From positions 58,501-122,500 of the forward strand of contig JBBHKE010002338.1 of NCBI GenBank assembly GCA_037447655.1: a stretch of 64,000 nucleotides of DNA, read 5' to 3'. The position numbers were made by a program, and so were the translations under genes. The DNA is from Zygnema cylindricum. Its lineage: Eukaryota; Streptophyta; Zygnematophyceae; Zygnematales; Zygnemataceae. The notes below the pieces were generated by a model. The model did not search any database. It was not told the origin of the DNA and saw only the letters and a list, made by a program, of their open reading frames with translations. Of this stretch, positions 35,690 to 52,060 are shown one piece after another (position 1 is the first letter of the stretch; the number at the start of each line of letters is the position of its first letter).

Positions 35690-36418
35690 GGGTGAAGTTC
35701 CATCATACGTTTCTGTAATTGTACGGCCAACTCTACAGACCGGGTCGATTGAGCCGAAGTTCCATCAGGTAGAGTCTGTAAGCCACGTGTTCTAAATTGA
35801 TTGGCGCCACGCAAGCTGCCATCCGATATTGAATATCTTTCAGATTTTTAGCACCGACAAACTTAACTTCAAATCTCGACTTGTGTACCATGTATCTGCG
35901 TACGACGTGACCATACGACAAAACTTTTATACATTTTGCAGACGACGCCAGCTCATTTTTTAGGCTTACAGTTTTCGAACATAACGAAAGTCTTTTGACA
36001 GAAATAGTGTGACGAAAAAAAGTTACCGAAAATAGCGTGACGAGGGAATGTTACGAAATTTCGTTTTTAGTTTCGTTTATATTTTGGAAACCGCGTGTCA
36101 TGTGGAAATCTTAAGATTTTTCGTTGGTTTTCCATCATGACACGTAGCTTAATTGTCCACCGTGTCACAAATTTTTTTTTTCTTTGTATGCCAACCCACC
36201 TCGTCGAGGTGGGTTGAGTCTAACAGAGAAAATTGAAGCGAACTCATCGCAGATGAACATCCGACGGCCAGTATTACCTCCAAGACCTCCGGAGAGTATC
36301 GGCAAGATTCTCTGTAATGTTGGTTTTCGTATAAAAACAAAATAGGCGGTACGATCTGGTACGGAGAGTCGCGGATTTCTGTTAGAAACGCCACTTTTCG
36401 CTTGATGGAACTTCACCC
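35690..36418. mobile_element. PIF/Harbinger-like (Tourist) element, second complete copy
   Basis: TIR GGGTGAAGTTCCATCA at the left, TGATGGAACTTCACCC at the right, with TTA on both outer sides. 729 bp, no transposase. A CACCTCGTCGAGGTG palindrome lies at about 36198-36213. Ends and internal blocks match 17701-18785, and more of the interior matches 19918-20945. Confidence 0.8.
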
Positions 36419-36551
36419 TTAGACGTTACATTTTTCAAACCAATTGTTAACGATTTTGGGTACAATATAGTACAATACCATGTACAATACGATGGTACAG
36501 TGCCTACCATGTACGAACATCGTGCATGGCGCCAACGTTGAAATTAAGGTA

Positions 36552-37130
36552 CACCGCGAATCATAATTAGAGTAAATAACGCTAATTCGGTCGCCCTAAA
36601 TTTCGACTCTATCACGTTAAATAGAGTAAATGATTCTAATTTTTTCATTATACTATTTAAGGTAAGGCCTAATTAGCGTAGAAAATTATAATATAGGTAC
36701 TTTTTAAATAGTGTCGAGTACGGACGACATCTGACTGTGCAAAATTGTACTTGTATAAGTAAAAGGGTACAAATAATAATTTAATATAATCGCGCTCGCA
36801 TGTGAAATTGCACTAGACAGAAAATTTTAATCGCATCGAAAAAATCCCATTCGCAAATCTCCGTCCGTCGACAGCATTGTCGTCCGTGTGAACATTTACA
36901 TGAATTTACATGTGAAAAGTTTATAGTTCAACGGCAACAATATGAGTTGAGACAAATAGTATATGTATGTGAGACAAATAGTACTAACGCCATAATGACG
37001 TCAAAATATACGGACTGACTGGTTTTGTACGACAACATATTTTAGTGTTCATAATTACAGGGCGGATAATTATCGCCGACATAACCCAATATAGAGTACT
37101 TAAATAAATTTGAGTAAACTTCGTAATCCC
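36552..37130. mobile_element. TA-flanked MITE of the CACCGCGAATC family, partial copy
   Basis: Left end CACCGCGAATCATAATTAG preceded by TA. The interior matches 53183-53700, including the CGACTCTATCAC..TAAATAGAGTAA block and the CGCCGACATAACCCAATATAG block. The right TIR is not intact; a GATAGTGTAC remnant lies near 37211. Confidence 0.65.
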
Positions 37131-38182
37131 ATGCGCCAAAATTAAAAGTACTATACTGTACGGTACTGTACCGGTATTGATAACACGACACATCGTACGT
37201 CACGCCAACACTGAAATTACGATAGTGTACGGATAAGGAGAACACGAAAACGTGGCGTCATGTGACGGGATCGCACGCGCAAAAGTTAACGTCGAATTTG
37301 TCTGGCCGTTTATCATTCCATTACAACCACGAGAAATACAACAAATAAGATTGTACCACGTGGCTCTTGTCATTACATCAAAATTGGATCATCATAAAGC
37401 CAATCACTCAACGGCTCACGATCTTACACAAAAACAATCGACGATCAATCATCGTTGTCACCAGAGACGAATGCGACTAGAATGCTTTTTCCTTTTATAA
37501 AAAGGACAAAGCAAAATGGAAAACGTCAAAATGCATTCACATGGAGACAATCATGGAGTACATTCAAAAGTATCGACTAAAGTTTTTCTGGTTCGGGACT
37601 CCGTTTTGAGGTAAAACGACAAAATATTTCGATACTTTTGATACATGGGGACACACCCAAGGGCGGATGACGCGATTGCTCTGCGGATGAAGTCCAAAAT
37701 ATAATCGACGGTAAATGTTTTTGCCCGCAGCATAGGGGTACCAAACGTACGGATTTTCACTTTTTTACGAAAATGCGTTAATTTTTTAAGATTTTGAAAT
37801 TTTCGTAAAATTCGTAGCTTTCGTGTACGGATTTAATGTACGAAAAATGTACGAATAATGTACGGAATTTTCAAAAATAGTTTAAAAAGTACACCGTGAA
37901 TCGATGTTAAAGTTAAGTAATTGATACGCGCTCCCATGTTTTTAGGGTAGCCGCGATACTCAGTGTTCACATATTCGACGCCTGAACATGTGGGAACAAG
38001 TTAGCGCGATTTTCTTTCGTCTTTATGACTTTGAAATCAAATCTGAGTACGCTTTTCCGCGCGACGCACTCAATTTTCCCTGTCGACGCCATTATCTGAC
38101 ACTTATTTTGAACATCTGTACGAAATAATGTGAAATTATAGTACGGAATGACACATTTCGTGCATTACACCACTGTACAGTA
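37131..38182. other. GTACG-rich dispersed repeat and unassigned sequence
   Basis: 37740-37880 repeats the GTACGGATTTTCACTTTTTTACG-type text seen at 4495-4620, interspersed with ATGTACGAA words. The rest shows no gene. Confidence 0.45.
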
Positions 38183-38722
38183 CACCGCCAATCGTTATTA
38201 GCGTTGTGTACGCTAATTCCGTCCCGTTTTTTTTTTTTTTTATTCTCCATTAGTGTAGTTCATTCTATTTTTTTCTTTATTCTATTTAGGGTTATTTTCA
38301 GCACGTTGTCTCTTAAATAGAGTGGTATACGGTCAGTGTCAGACCGTACATAAATGTACCTTTTTAAGTTAAAAAGTACAATATATTAGTTTTAGAAACC
38401 GTGGACGCATGAGAATGTGCGTTCTAAAAAAGAAAAAAAACCAGGTCGTAAAAAATCCCGCTCGCACATATTCGTCCGACAGCCGCGTTTCGACTGTGTG
38501 AATGTACGATTTGTGTACGATTTGTCAGATTGTGTTCAGAGACCTATATTAGTATAAGCATGTTTGCGACCGACATTTTTTTTTTCAAAGATCCAAATTA
38601 CCATAACCAAACAATTAGAATGTATGATTTTTTCCAAAATTTTCAAATTCTTAAATAGCGTACACCACGGTAATTATTTTTATACGCTAAAAAAACTTAC
38701 ACGCTAATAACGATTGGCGGTG
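38183..38722. mobile_element. TA-flanked MITE, ~0.54-kb family, inverted copy
   Basis: TIRs CACCGCCAATCGTTATTAGC and complement, TA at both outer edges. It is the reverse complement of 52635-53175 and 19299-19815 over nearly its whole length. Confidence 0.88.
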
Positions 38723-40067
38723 TACTGTACAGTACTGTACTGCACCTAAAAATATTAGGCATTAGAGTAATTAACGCTAGTTAAACAGTTTCAATATTAA
38801 CGTAATTATTTTTTTGAGTTAGGGTGACGTTACTTTTACGGTTGAAAATGAGGTTATTTACTGCTGGACTTACTGTTTCAGACAATGCCGTACCAAATTA
38901 TTATTTTTTGTCAGAAAATCAAAGTTACTGGATGACAAATTTCATTCTCCAAGGTTATGGGCGTAAACCTTGACCGTCGGATGCGTAATCGGATACGCCG
39001 TCGATAAAACCTGCCAGTTTGCAACAAGTGACCTGAAGGAGTTCAATATTAGGAGCATGAACGAATAGTATTCTGCCTCGTGGAAAAATTAATAAATATC
39101 TGCGACGAACGCGCGATTATGTGGGTACACGTGGCATTGGCCATGTGCCTTCCGCCAGCGTGGATGCAAAGCCAGCGAAAGCCGCGAGAAAATCTTTGAC
39201 GGAAGATATACTAAAAGACAGGTACTTTTATACATGGGCATATACCCTAAGTTGTAGTAGTACTTCTGATTAATTGTTTTTTATTTTCTATTTTATTATG
39301 AAGTCAAAGTCGGTCAACGCATTTAAAAAAATTTCCATTTGTTCCGTGCGCATATATCATTATTTTTTTGATGTTTCATGCGAACGAGAAAAAAACCCGG
39401 CCATATTTATACGCGGGACGTCCGCGCGGCGCGGCGCGTCGTAAAACGAAACGAGTGTGGTCGTCGAGAGTAAAACTCCCACACGTTGTCGTTTGCGCGA
39501 AAATCGCTCGGTTCGGCATAGTACGGTCGAAGTACAAATTTCTGTAGTACACCTCACTTTTCGTGTGATGTAACTGCAACGGTGCAACCTAATAGATTTC
39601 CGAACAACAATAAAGTACAATAAGCGAGGGGTGACGCGAGGCTGTCCCGCAGGGCCCCAAAAGTTGCAAGATTCCGAGCAATACAGCTTTACCGTACTGT
39701 ATTGTGCTCTTATACCTGCTTGCTATATTCCGGACATTACAGCTATTCCGTACTGTAATGTGCTCTTATACCTGCTTGCCAGGTGTCACCAGATGCAGGC
39801 CCCCTATTCAGCCTAGGGGAGGGTCTTGTCGCGTGCGCAGGTCTCCGCTTGAGAGGAGCTGATTCTCGACCTCGCGCTGCCTGCGCCCTACACGTGCACA
39901 ATATTCGATGCTACAGAAGTACAAAAAGAGCGAGCTGAGTTTATTCGTCACCTGTAGCTCCCTCTTGGCTGGCCACCTTTTTCTCATCCCAGACGTCGGT
40001 GCCACCTTAGAGACTCATCCCTGGCCTTTTTGCACGCCATTTGGCAGCTGCTGGTCTTCCCCCTGAT
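38723..40067. other. Spacer upstream of the LpxB-related gene, with a 2 x ~58-bp tandem repeat
   Basis: A tandem pair at about 39671-39785 shares ACCGTACTGTATTGTGCTCTTATACCTGCTTGC-type text between units. The proximal promoter and 5' UTR of the gene starting at 40068 must lie in the last few hundred bases. No other gene recognised. Confidence 0.45.
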
Positions 40068-43000
40068 ATGGCGTCAGGTTACCGGAATGATGGCCTTGTT
40101 TTCTCCTCTATTTACTCCCATTCTCGTCCTATCCATCTTTCCTTCCTTCCTTCCTCCCTTTCTTCCTTGAACACAAAATTCTCAAATTGTAAAGATTCTC
40201 TCCGTGGACTTGTGACTGTTAACTGTCAGCGAATCAAACGAACTGCGCCTAGTCCGTTTGCTACATTAGCCCAAATGACTCGTTTTTCCGCCTTATCTCC
40301 CTTAGACGGCTGCCTGTCTTGGTCTGCCGGTCCTCTTCCGCCAGAGGCTTGCTTTTACGAAAAAATCATTCCTGAAAGTGCGAATATAAATGGAATCGGA
40401 AGCCAAAATAAACGTTTGCTTTGTTTGAGCAATGGCCATGGAGAAGATGCAATTGCAGTGGCCATACTGAAAGAGCTACAGGTACTGGTTGGTCCTTGCT
40501 GGCTGGCTGGCTGGCTCGGGTGTCCAATGTATAGTGCGACTGACTTGCTTTGGGTAACGTCACTCACAATATGTAGTGTGGTTGGCTTGCCTGGGTGACG
40601 TCACTCACAATTTGTACAATGACTGGCTCCCTTAGGTGACGCCAGTCACAATAGACAGTGTGGAACAGAACCTATTAAACCTTTGGTCAGCTTCTGATAG
40701 GAAATGAATCTGCTATTGGCATTGCAATGCTCGGAAAAATGTAAGAGCTTTGTTCCACTTTTGAAGGTTTACATAATGATTACTCAGCAAGGCTAAGGCA
40801 TACTTACTGTAGAAGATAGGTCAGCCACAATGGCTCGAAGAGCCAACGAATAATTCTTGAGAAATGCCAGGAAAGTTACGAGGACTACTAATTTTTTTAT
40901 GGCTCAAATTTGCAAGTGTGGAAATTTAAACAAAAATACAGTGTTCCACAAATAGCCTTTTTGAAATTTCTGAGCCCTTTTTGTCACTTTTTCTTGTGTG
41001 TTTGCGTGTTTTTTTTTCTGAATTGTTTAGCATTTAACCACCGCTCTGTGAGCATTATTTGGGGGCAGCCATGACACTAATTTGATTCTTTCTCACTGGG
41101 TTTGCCATGGCCTGGTCTTCAAAGTTGATGTTTGGAGGCTATTCAAACAAGCGATTATTTGGAAGCTGTGCTGAAGAGCTGATAAGCATGGCAGGTTCTG
41201 GCTGCAGAGAAAGGGGAGAAACTCATTGTGGATGGCTATCCATTGGTTGGTCTTGGTAATGCGTATAAGAGAGCTGGCATCAGGACTCTTGGACCGGTCA
41301 AAGAGATGCCAAGCGGCGGGTGAGCAGTTCTTTTAAACTTGCACCAGAATCTCTATTTTAAGTAACAAAAATGTATTGCATTTGACGGATAAATGTAGAG
41401 ATTTGATGCTTTTGTTTCAGAAGTGGGATCCTCTTCATTTAAGAAATGATGAACATTTTAAAGTTTCCTGCATCCAGGATGAATGACACAGATTTGTGTT
41501 TGGACAAAAGACTGCTTTAAGTCAGCTTCAACGTTGTTTGCTGCTTTTGAAGTACACGAATCTGTTTTGGTTACTCAGTTGGGCAGGGGAAGTCCAAATG
41601 CTTAGCAATCAGTAAAAATTTGTGAAGTGTTGAGGTATATCATAATTTTGGTGGCAATGCAGAGTTCTTTAGAAACCAGGGAGTTGTTTCTATCGTGCTT
41701 CTCTTCCATGTGCTGTTTAAATTACCTTAGCATTCGAGCGTTTTGAAAGCTACATCGAGATCTGAAATGTAATGTGTCAAGTGTGCAGTTTCATTTACAT
41801 GGACAGCTGGCAGCTTGTCAAGGACGTGAAGGCTGGATTGTTAGACCTGTTGGCTGACCAGGTAAGGAATTGTCACTTCGTTCTTGTGTTTTATTGTGGA
41901 TCACTTTCTTTTTATTATCCTTGATACATAATAACATGATAGTCTTATTGGCTAGGTTCCATGCTTGACCCAAACACATCTAGTAGATCCATGTAGTGCA
42001 GTATTCACTAAAGAAATTGCACAAGTGCATGGGAAGGATATGTGTGATGGACCATTCTGGGCTGGATGGACATGTCCAATTGTTCATAGTAACCATGTCA
42101 TGACCTAGCCAAGCTCCTCTGCATCTTTTTTGACTGTTGTTCTGCAAGTCATAATCCGTACTTGCCGAATTGGAGGATGTGCATGTTTTTTGACTATTAT
42201 TTTATCCATTTATTTGTTTTTTGTGCATTGCTAATTCATTGTCTTTCATTACATGATTGCAGTGGAGAACAATTGCACAATGGGTAAAGAAGTATCCAAC
42301 AGGAGCAGTAATTGCTGTTGGCGATGCCTTTCCATTGGCAATGACATGGCTTGCAGAACGGCATCGAAAGTTAATTCATAAAAATCAATCAACAGCCGGT
42401 TATGGCTTTGTGGGTACAGCAAAAAGTGAATATTATTTGCGTGACGTAGCAGGGAAACCACTGGCTGCCCAAAAACGGAATATAGGTAAACTACCGTAAG
42501 ACCTCTCTGTTTTTCACCCTTATTTTTACAATCTAAAATGGCAGCAAATGAGCATACTGTTCGCAGTTGGTTCGACTTTGTGAATCATTATGTGACTTTG
42601 TAAATTATTGTGTTTTTTTTTTATTTTGACGCTGTCTTCTTTGCACATGGGCAGTGGAATCATTGATATCACCGAAAGGAGTTTACCTTCCCTGGGAAAG
42701 AGCCTTGTTGGCTAGCGAGAGTTGCAGGTGAGTTTTGTCCGAACTTAACATCCTTCCTGTTACTCTCATTTTAGAAGCATTTTTTTCTCGCCACTGTCAT
42801 TCTTGAATCATAATTATTTGTTGTTTGGATGATTGTATACCTGGAAGCCATACTTAACCACTACGCTTTCTTTTTCAGGATGCTTCAATTTTTCTGTTTC
42901 ATAAGCGTTGCTTTAACATCTATGTGTTGAATTTGTTGAAATATATTGTTTCTGATGGTTTTCGACCGATAACTTTATATCTCAAGTCAAAATCCCTTTT

Positions 43001-46000
43001 ATTCACTTGCTTTGGACATATGTTTCTTCAAGCACGCCCATACTTTCCAGAATGAGAGGCTATACATTATTCCAACAAAATGCTAATGAGAATATGAATT
43101 GTCTTGTTGCCTCGGGTCCCTTTGACAGGTTGGTTGTGCCTAGAGACAAGCTGACAGTCCAAATGCTACAAAACGAGCTTCCAGCTTCAGCTCACTCGAA
43201 GGTCAGAAATACTCTGCAATTGGTTTCATTGCTATTGATTGGGCAGTGACCAAACTGTATCGACAATTCGTAACCCAACAGAACTTGGGTTGTTCATTTT
43301 AGTTCTTTCGGATACTCTGGGGCTCATTAAATTAACAAGGCAGGGTTGCCTGTCATTTGACTCCAGCTTCAGTCTAGTCATAAGCATTTTCTGTAATACC
43401 CCATTGTCTGTGCGCCACTCTTAATTAGTAGAACTCAAGTTTTTCGTTCATAAAAAAGACTATTTAAGATGTTCGACCTCACACGTTTGAATTAACAGAT
43501 TATTTGGCAATGGGTGTTATGGATTTGAACTTGAAAGAGACTACCTGGCCATTTTCTATGTGAATTTGTGCTCATCTAAGTCTGTCATTGTTAAGCTACA
43601 ACCGTGTATCGCTATGAGTGTTAATGTTTTTTCCATCACTTCAAACATCCTTTCTCCGTGCACACATGGCCGATTTTCTATCGGAGACCGCCAATCGGGA
43701 TGTGAGAATCCTGCTTTTCCATCGCAGTCGTCAAATTAATAATTCGACAAGTGTGACCGGAGAAAAGGTGTTTTGAGTGGCGAAAAAAACATTAACGCTA
43801 ATAGCGATACACGGTGTACATGTACAACCAGTATGTTTTTGTACCGGTAACAAGTGTCTTGTGGAAGTTAGCGGGTGGGATGGAGTTGGTAATCTATCGA
43901 TCAAAGAAATCATGAAAGTGGGTTGCAAAAGGTTGGATGTACAGGTCCTAGATCTCGGTAACCCTATGATGGATGGTCTTGAGGCTACTGGAGCACTTGA
44001 CAGCTTTTTGGGAAGTCATCCATGTGACCATTGTTTGGCTCTACTGCCAGGGACAAGGCAGCCAGAGGTAAGGGCATTTTGCTTTTGATGATATCATAGT
44101 TGGCTAGTAATTTTGCGTCCTTTAGTGTAGTTTGTAATTTTATGCGAAATAGTTGTGCAACAAATATCACTTGTCCGTTAATTTTTTAAACAGAGGGAAT
44201 GATCCTTGCTAGTTGTAAACCTGCCTAGAAACAGGGGTCTTCTGCACTTGCTGAGTTTTTCTCAAGAAGGATCTCAACAGCATGGAATTATTCTATATTT
44301 TTTAAAAAACAATTTTACATTCATTTAACCTCTACAGCTACGCCACCCATCACTATTAGAGTTACTAATTCTAATTCAGTTGGAACTTTTTTTGGCCAAA
44401 AATCGTAAAATAGTGTTAGTAACACTATTTAAGGAAGTGGACTAAATTAATTTTGTACATTCTAAACTTGCATTTACACTAATAATTCATTTACTCTAAT
44501 AGCGATGGCCGGTGTAGATTCCTGTGGCTATCTCTACTTATCTCTAACGTTTTGGTTTCCTTTCAAGAAAGAAAAACAATGGTTTTTAGTGAGGCTCAGC
44601 CATTGAACATTGCTGGCAACTCAATACTGAGAACATAGCGGGTTGGTCCAGCTTCTCTCTTACATTTTACACAACTAATACATGGTCCTTCCATTGTTTC
44701 TGAAGTCAGGCGTTCGGTAATTGGAGCATCCTTCTTGAGTGTGTTAAAGAGACTGTGAAAGCCTTTGCTCCAAAACGGTGCATGTTTCTGGTGCCACTTG
44801 TGCCTCTTTTACCACTAGGACCTTTCACTACAGCGTTGGAGAAAGAGGGTTGGTGTCTACTTTCTGAAGATAATGATACAACTCAAACATCAGGCCTGAA
44901 AACATGCTTAGGTACTTCAGATAGCAGTGGAGGATTGGTCACAGAGGTTTCAATATCTGTACAGGAAAAAACTGTAAACAATAAGAAAAACACTGAAACT
45001 AGGGATCAAGATCAATGGCCTGAAGGCGATGGTTCTGTACAGAAGATTGCATATCGATTGAAGGACGATATTTTGGAAGGAATGTCCGATGACGCATCAG
45101 CTCCAATATTAGTTTTGGTGAAAGGATATTTCAGCGACTGTGTTCAACGAGCAGAAGGTGGTATTGCCATGGCTGGGACTGGCACTGAACAACTGGTAAG
45201 CACCCATTGAATCAAGGTCATTAAATAATACCTTTCACATAATTACTGTTAAGTTTATTGCTTCTTTCCGTATTCAGATATAGTCAAAATTTGATTAATT
45301 GCACGTAGCAATATGCAACAATCTACATCAAAGTCAAACCTGTTACATGTGCTTTCGTCAACGAACTGCTTTGTCCTTATTGTTCACCGGTTTTCGATTT
45401 TTACAAACTGGTTTTTTGTGCCAAAATTTTGCGCATAAGCCCATTTTTTTTTCCTAAAGCAAGTTCCACCTGTACAATCTGGTTTAATTTATGAAATAGG
45501 CGTGAAATAGGGAAGTTATGTCTTGGGTAGCATGAACTGTAGTTGCTGCTAAACAACCGCATACAGTTTGTTTTAAACATACAATATTATATACAAGATA
45601 ATTCCTTCATAAATATGCACAATTGCAGCATGTAACTTGTGGTTTCTTTATCATATGTTGGAAGTATAGATAGATGCATTTTTTGCTAACAAAAATGTGA
45701 AAATTGTGTAAACAGGTAGGTTTGGGGAAGCCTGCCTTCACTCTTCCCGGCAAAGGACCGCAATTTACATGGGCCTTTGCTGAGGCACAATCACGACTTC
45801 TTGGCAAATCGGTATTGAATTGCACTCTCCTTAAAAAAAATTGACATTCTGTTAATCCTCTGACTTGCGTTATTACTGTATTCATTTCCGTCTTGATAAA
45901 GTGATACCAACAACTGAAAAGTACATCGGAATCAGAAAATGATATTTGTGATAATTCGGCATTATGCTACAACATTTATTTTCACTCACGAATTATTTCA

Positions 46001-46217
46001 CATTAGACTCATGTATTTTCTATTCCTTTTCTTTTTCCAGGCTGTTTTGGCCAGAGATCCCCATAGTCTGGCTGCGAGTGTTCCTCGGGTTTTAATGGAC
46101 AAAGTCCTTCTCGCCGAAATGGTCGAAAATGGACGTTCGCGTCTTGGGGAACCAGGAGCTGGTAGAAGAATAGCAGAGAGTATCTGGGAGCACTTTTTGG
46201 AGAGAGAAATATTCTAA
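40068..46217 (+). CDS. Lipid-A-disaccharide synthase-related protein (cyanobacterial LpxB-like family), probably organellar
   Basis: Ten exons: 40068..40481, 41195..41319, 41789..41861, 42263..42485, 42655..42727, 43129..43201, 43945..44067, 44710..45195, 45716..45811 and 46041..46217; 1863 nt, 620 aa, all phases consistent. After a ~110-residue Ser-rich, basic leader come LCLSNGHGEDAIAVAIL (NGHGED at 122-127), YPLVGLGNAY, MPSGGFIYMDSWQL, GVYLPWERAL, LGNPMMDGLE (331-340), LLPGTRQPE, AGTGTEQLVGLGKPAF and GEPGAGRRIAE. This series is the signature of the cyanobacterial lipid-A-disaccharide synthase-related family (I believe TIGR03492), a GT-B glycosyltransferase-like fold. The substrate is unknown, and it is distinct from true LpxB. 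The leader suggests plastid import (inference). A ~100-residue hydrophilic insert (exon 8) is extra to the bacterial length. The exon 7 acceptor is the least certain. Introns 6 and 7 hold MITEs. The last two exons are duplicated at 62.8-63.3 kb. Confidence 0.85.
43599..43816. mobile_element. TA-flanked MITE in intron 6 of the LpxB-related gene
   Basis: Left end CAACCGTGTATCGCTATGAG, right end the complement of CACCGTGTATCGCTATTAGC; TA outside both. About 218 bp, no ORF of its own. It lies just before exon 7. Confidence 0.7.
44341..44514. mobile_element. TA-flanked MITE in intron 7 of the LpxB-related gene
   Basis: Left end CGCCACCCATCACTATTAGA and right end CTAATAGCGATGGCCGGTG are imperfect inverted repeats with TA outside each. 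174 bp. Close in termini to the EML intron element at 468-667. Confidence 0.72.
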
Positions 46218-46929
46218 TTGTTCTCTAAAACAATAATTGTCACGTTTACTGAAGACAGGTTTAGTGTACATGATGTCTGGCAAACAGATTCTCCCAAGAG
46301 GTATCATATAGTCCACACTGCATATATATACACACACTGCATCATGGAAACACTAGATTGGAAATAACTTTTAGATGAATGGTCTTTCTAGAAAATTTGG
46401 TAAATACTCTATAAGTTTATGATAAAATTCTATATTTCAGTTCGAGAATATTTTAGTACATCCCATGTTAATAACTCTGGAATGTTTCGTTGAGAAGTAT
46501 CTCAAAAGTTTTGTATTCTCAGAAGGTTCATTTACCTTTTAGTAATTAATATTTTATACTCGTGATGATTATTAAATAGTTGGTGGAAGAATTTATTGAT
46601 AACAGTGACTGAAAAATGATTTGGATATCAACGTCATTCACAACAATGTTTCTTAAATGGAAATGGCATCTATATTTTTTCCTCCTCGTTTTAACATATG
46701 GCATTGAAATCAGCAGTCTTGGCTAATCAGAACAGCAAATCTTTAACATCAAATCTTATCTAGCATATCGACTGGTGTTGTCAGACTCTGTCTTAGGTAT
46801 TTTGCGCGACGATTTCTTCCCTTCCTTCCTTCTCTGCACCTCTATCGGTACTTTCTTCCTCTGCGCAGCCATGTTGGCCGTACCGGTATTGCAGCCTTCA
46901 TTCTCGCCTCCAATCATGTGGACATTGTT
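45372..46929 (+). repeat. Segmental duplication, copy 1 (3' end of LpxB-related gene plus downstream)
   Basis: Homologous in the same orientation to 62453-64000. It covers part of intron 8, exons 9 and 10, and ~700 bp downstream. Exon sequence is almost unchanged between copies; flanks differ by substitutions and small gaps. The copy here lacks ~40 bp present at 62511-62551. Confidence 0.93.
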
Positions 46930-46950
46930 CGGCTGCTTCTGAGCTGGCAT
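46756..46950 (-). CDS. Hypothetical small basic ORF, 64 codons
   Basis: Open frame starting ATG at 46950 (MPAQKQPNNVHMIGG) with a lysine/arginine-rich C-terminus. It has no recognised domain. The duplicate at 63.8-64.0 kb carries in-frame stops in the corresponding frame, which argues against strong constraint. It could be an exon of an unrecognised gene or chance. Confidence 0.2.
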   Translation of the reverse strand: MPAQKQPNNVHMIGGENEGCNTGTANMAAQRKKVPIEVQRRKEGKKSSRKIPKTESDNTSRYAR

Positions 46951-47045
46951 GTCAGCAACAAGGATGATGTTGTTCTCCTCCTTTCTATCTCCTTTGGAAC
47001 ACCAACGACCAATGCCAAAAGGTTCCTGCTTGTCTGATAGTCGAC

Positions 47046-47103
47046 AAAACCACGGAACAAACTCTCACAATTGTAAAACCACGGAACAAACTCTCACAAT
47101 TGT
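47046..47103. repeat. 29-bp perfect tandem duplication
   Basis: The unit beginning AAAACCACGGAACAAACTCT and ending CAATTGT occurs twice head to tail with no change. Confidence 0.95.
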
Positions 47104-47210
47104 AAAACCACATTTGGAGAAAACCTTGGCACAAGAAGCAAAAATAATAACATCGTTTGCGAAAGAAAGAGTCTCCACAGTTGCATAAAATGGAATTAGT
47201 GATGTTAACA

Positions 47211-47411
47211 TCACTGGTTTTTACATTTTTCAAAAGATTTTTTAACCAATTCGTACCAATCTGAAGCAGCCTTTGTGAGATGCCTTAAAGTAGAGAGACG
47301 AGCTACAACGTGTTTATACCCAAGAAGAGTTTTTTCTTCCCCAACTGGACTCCCATATCTCTTTTTAAAAATATCCCTCAGGGAAGAATATCGACCTACA
47401 CTAACAACCAA
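47211..47411 (-). CDS. Unassigned open frame downstream of RABA
   Basis: Open frame of ~66 codons in the same sense as the RABA gene, reading RYSSLRDIFKKRYG, GYKHVVARLSTLRHL and SDWYELVKKSFEK. Its composition looks protein-like rather than random. It has no ATG; a TTAGTGTAG acceptor-like site precedes it. It lies 120 bp beyond the RABA stop, so it may be RABA 3' UTR or a terminal exon of another transcript. No family recognised. Confidence 0.25.
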   Translation of the reverse strand: MVVSVGRYSSLRDIFKKRYGSPVGEEKTLLGYKHVVARLSTLRHLTKAASDWYELVKKSFEKCKNQ

Positions 47412-47532
47412 TTAAAACCTCTACACATGCCAACCTCCACTCTCTAACATCCTTCTCCCTTTCCCTCTCCTAAAAACTTATTGCATAAATCATTGACCCC
47501 TACGCCCGCTCAACCTCCCCTTAACCCAAAAC

Positions 47533-52060
<4,528 letters not shown>

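Noticed and set aside
43777-43944. Longer version of exon 7 in the LpxB-related gene
   Set aside because: The upstream part is MITE sequence; the acceptor at 43944 gives a direct fit to the family motif LDLGNPMMDGL. The longer form is not fully excluded.
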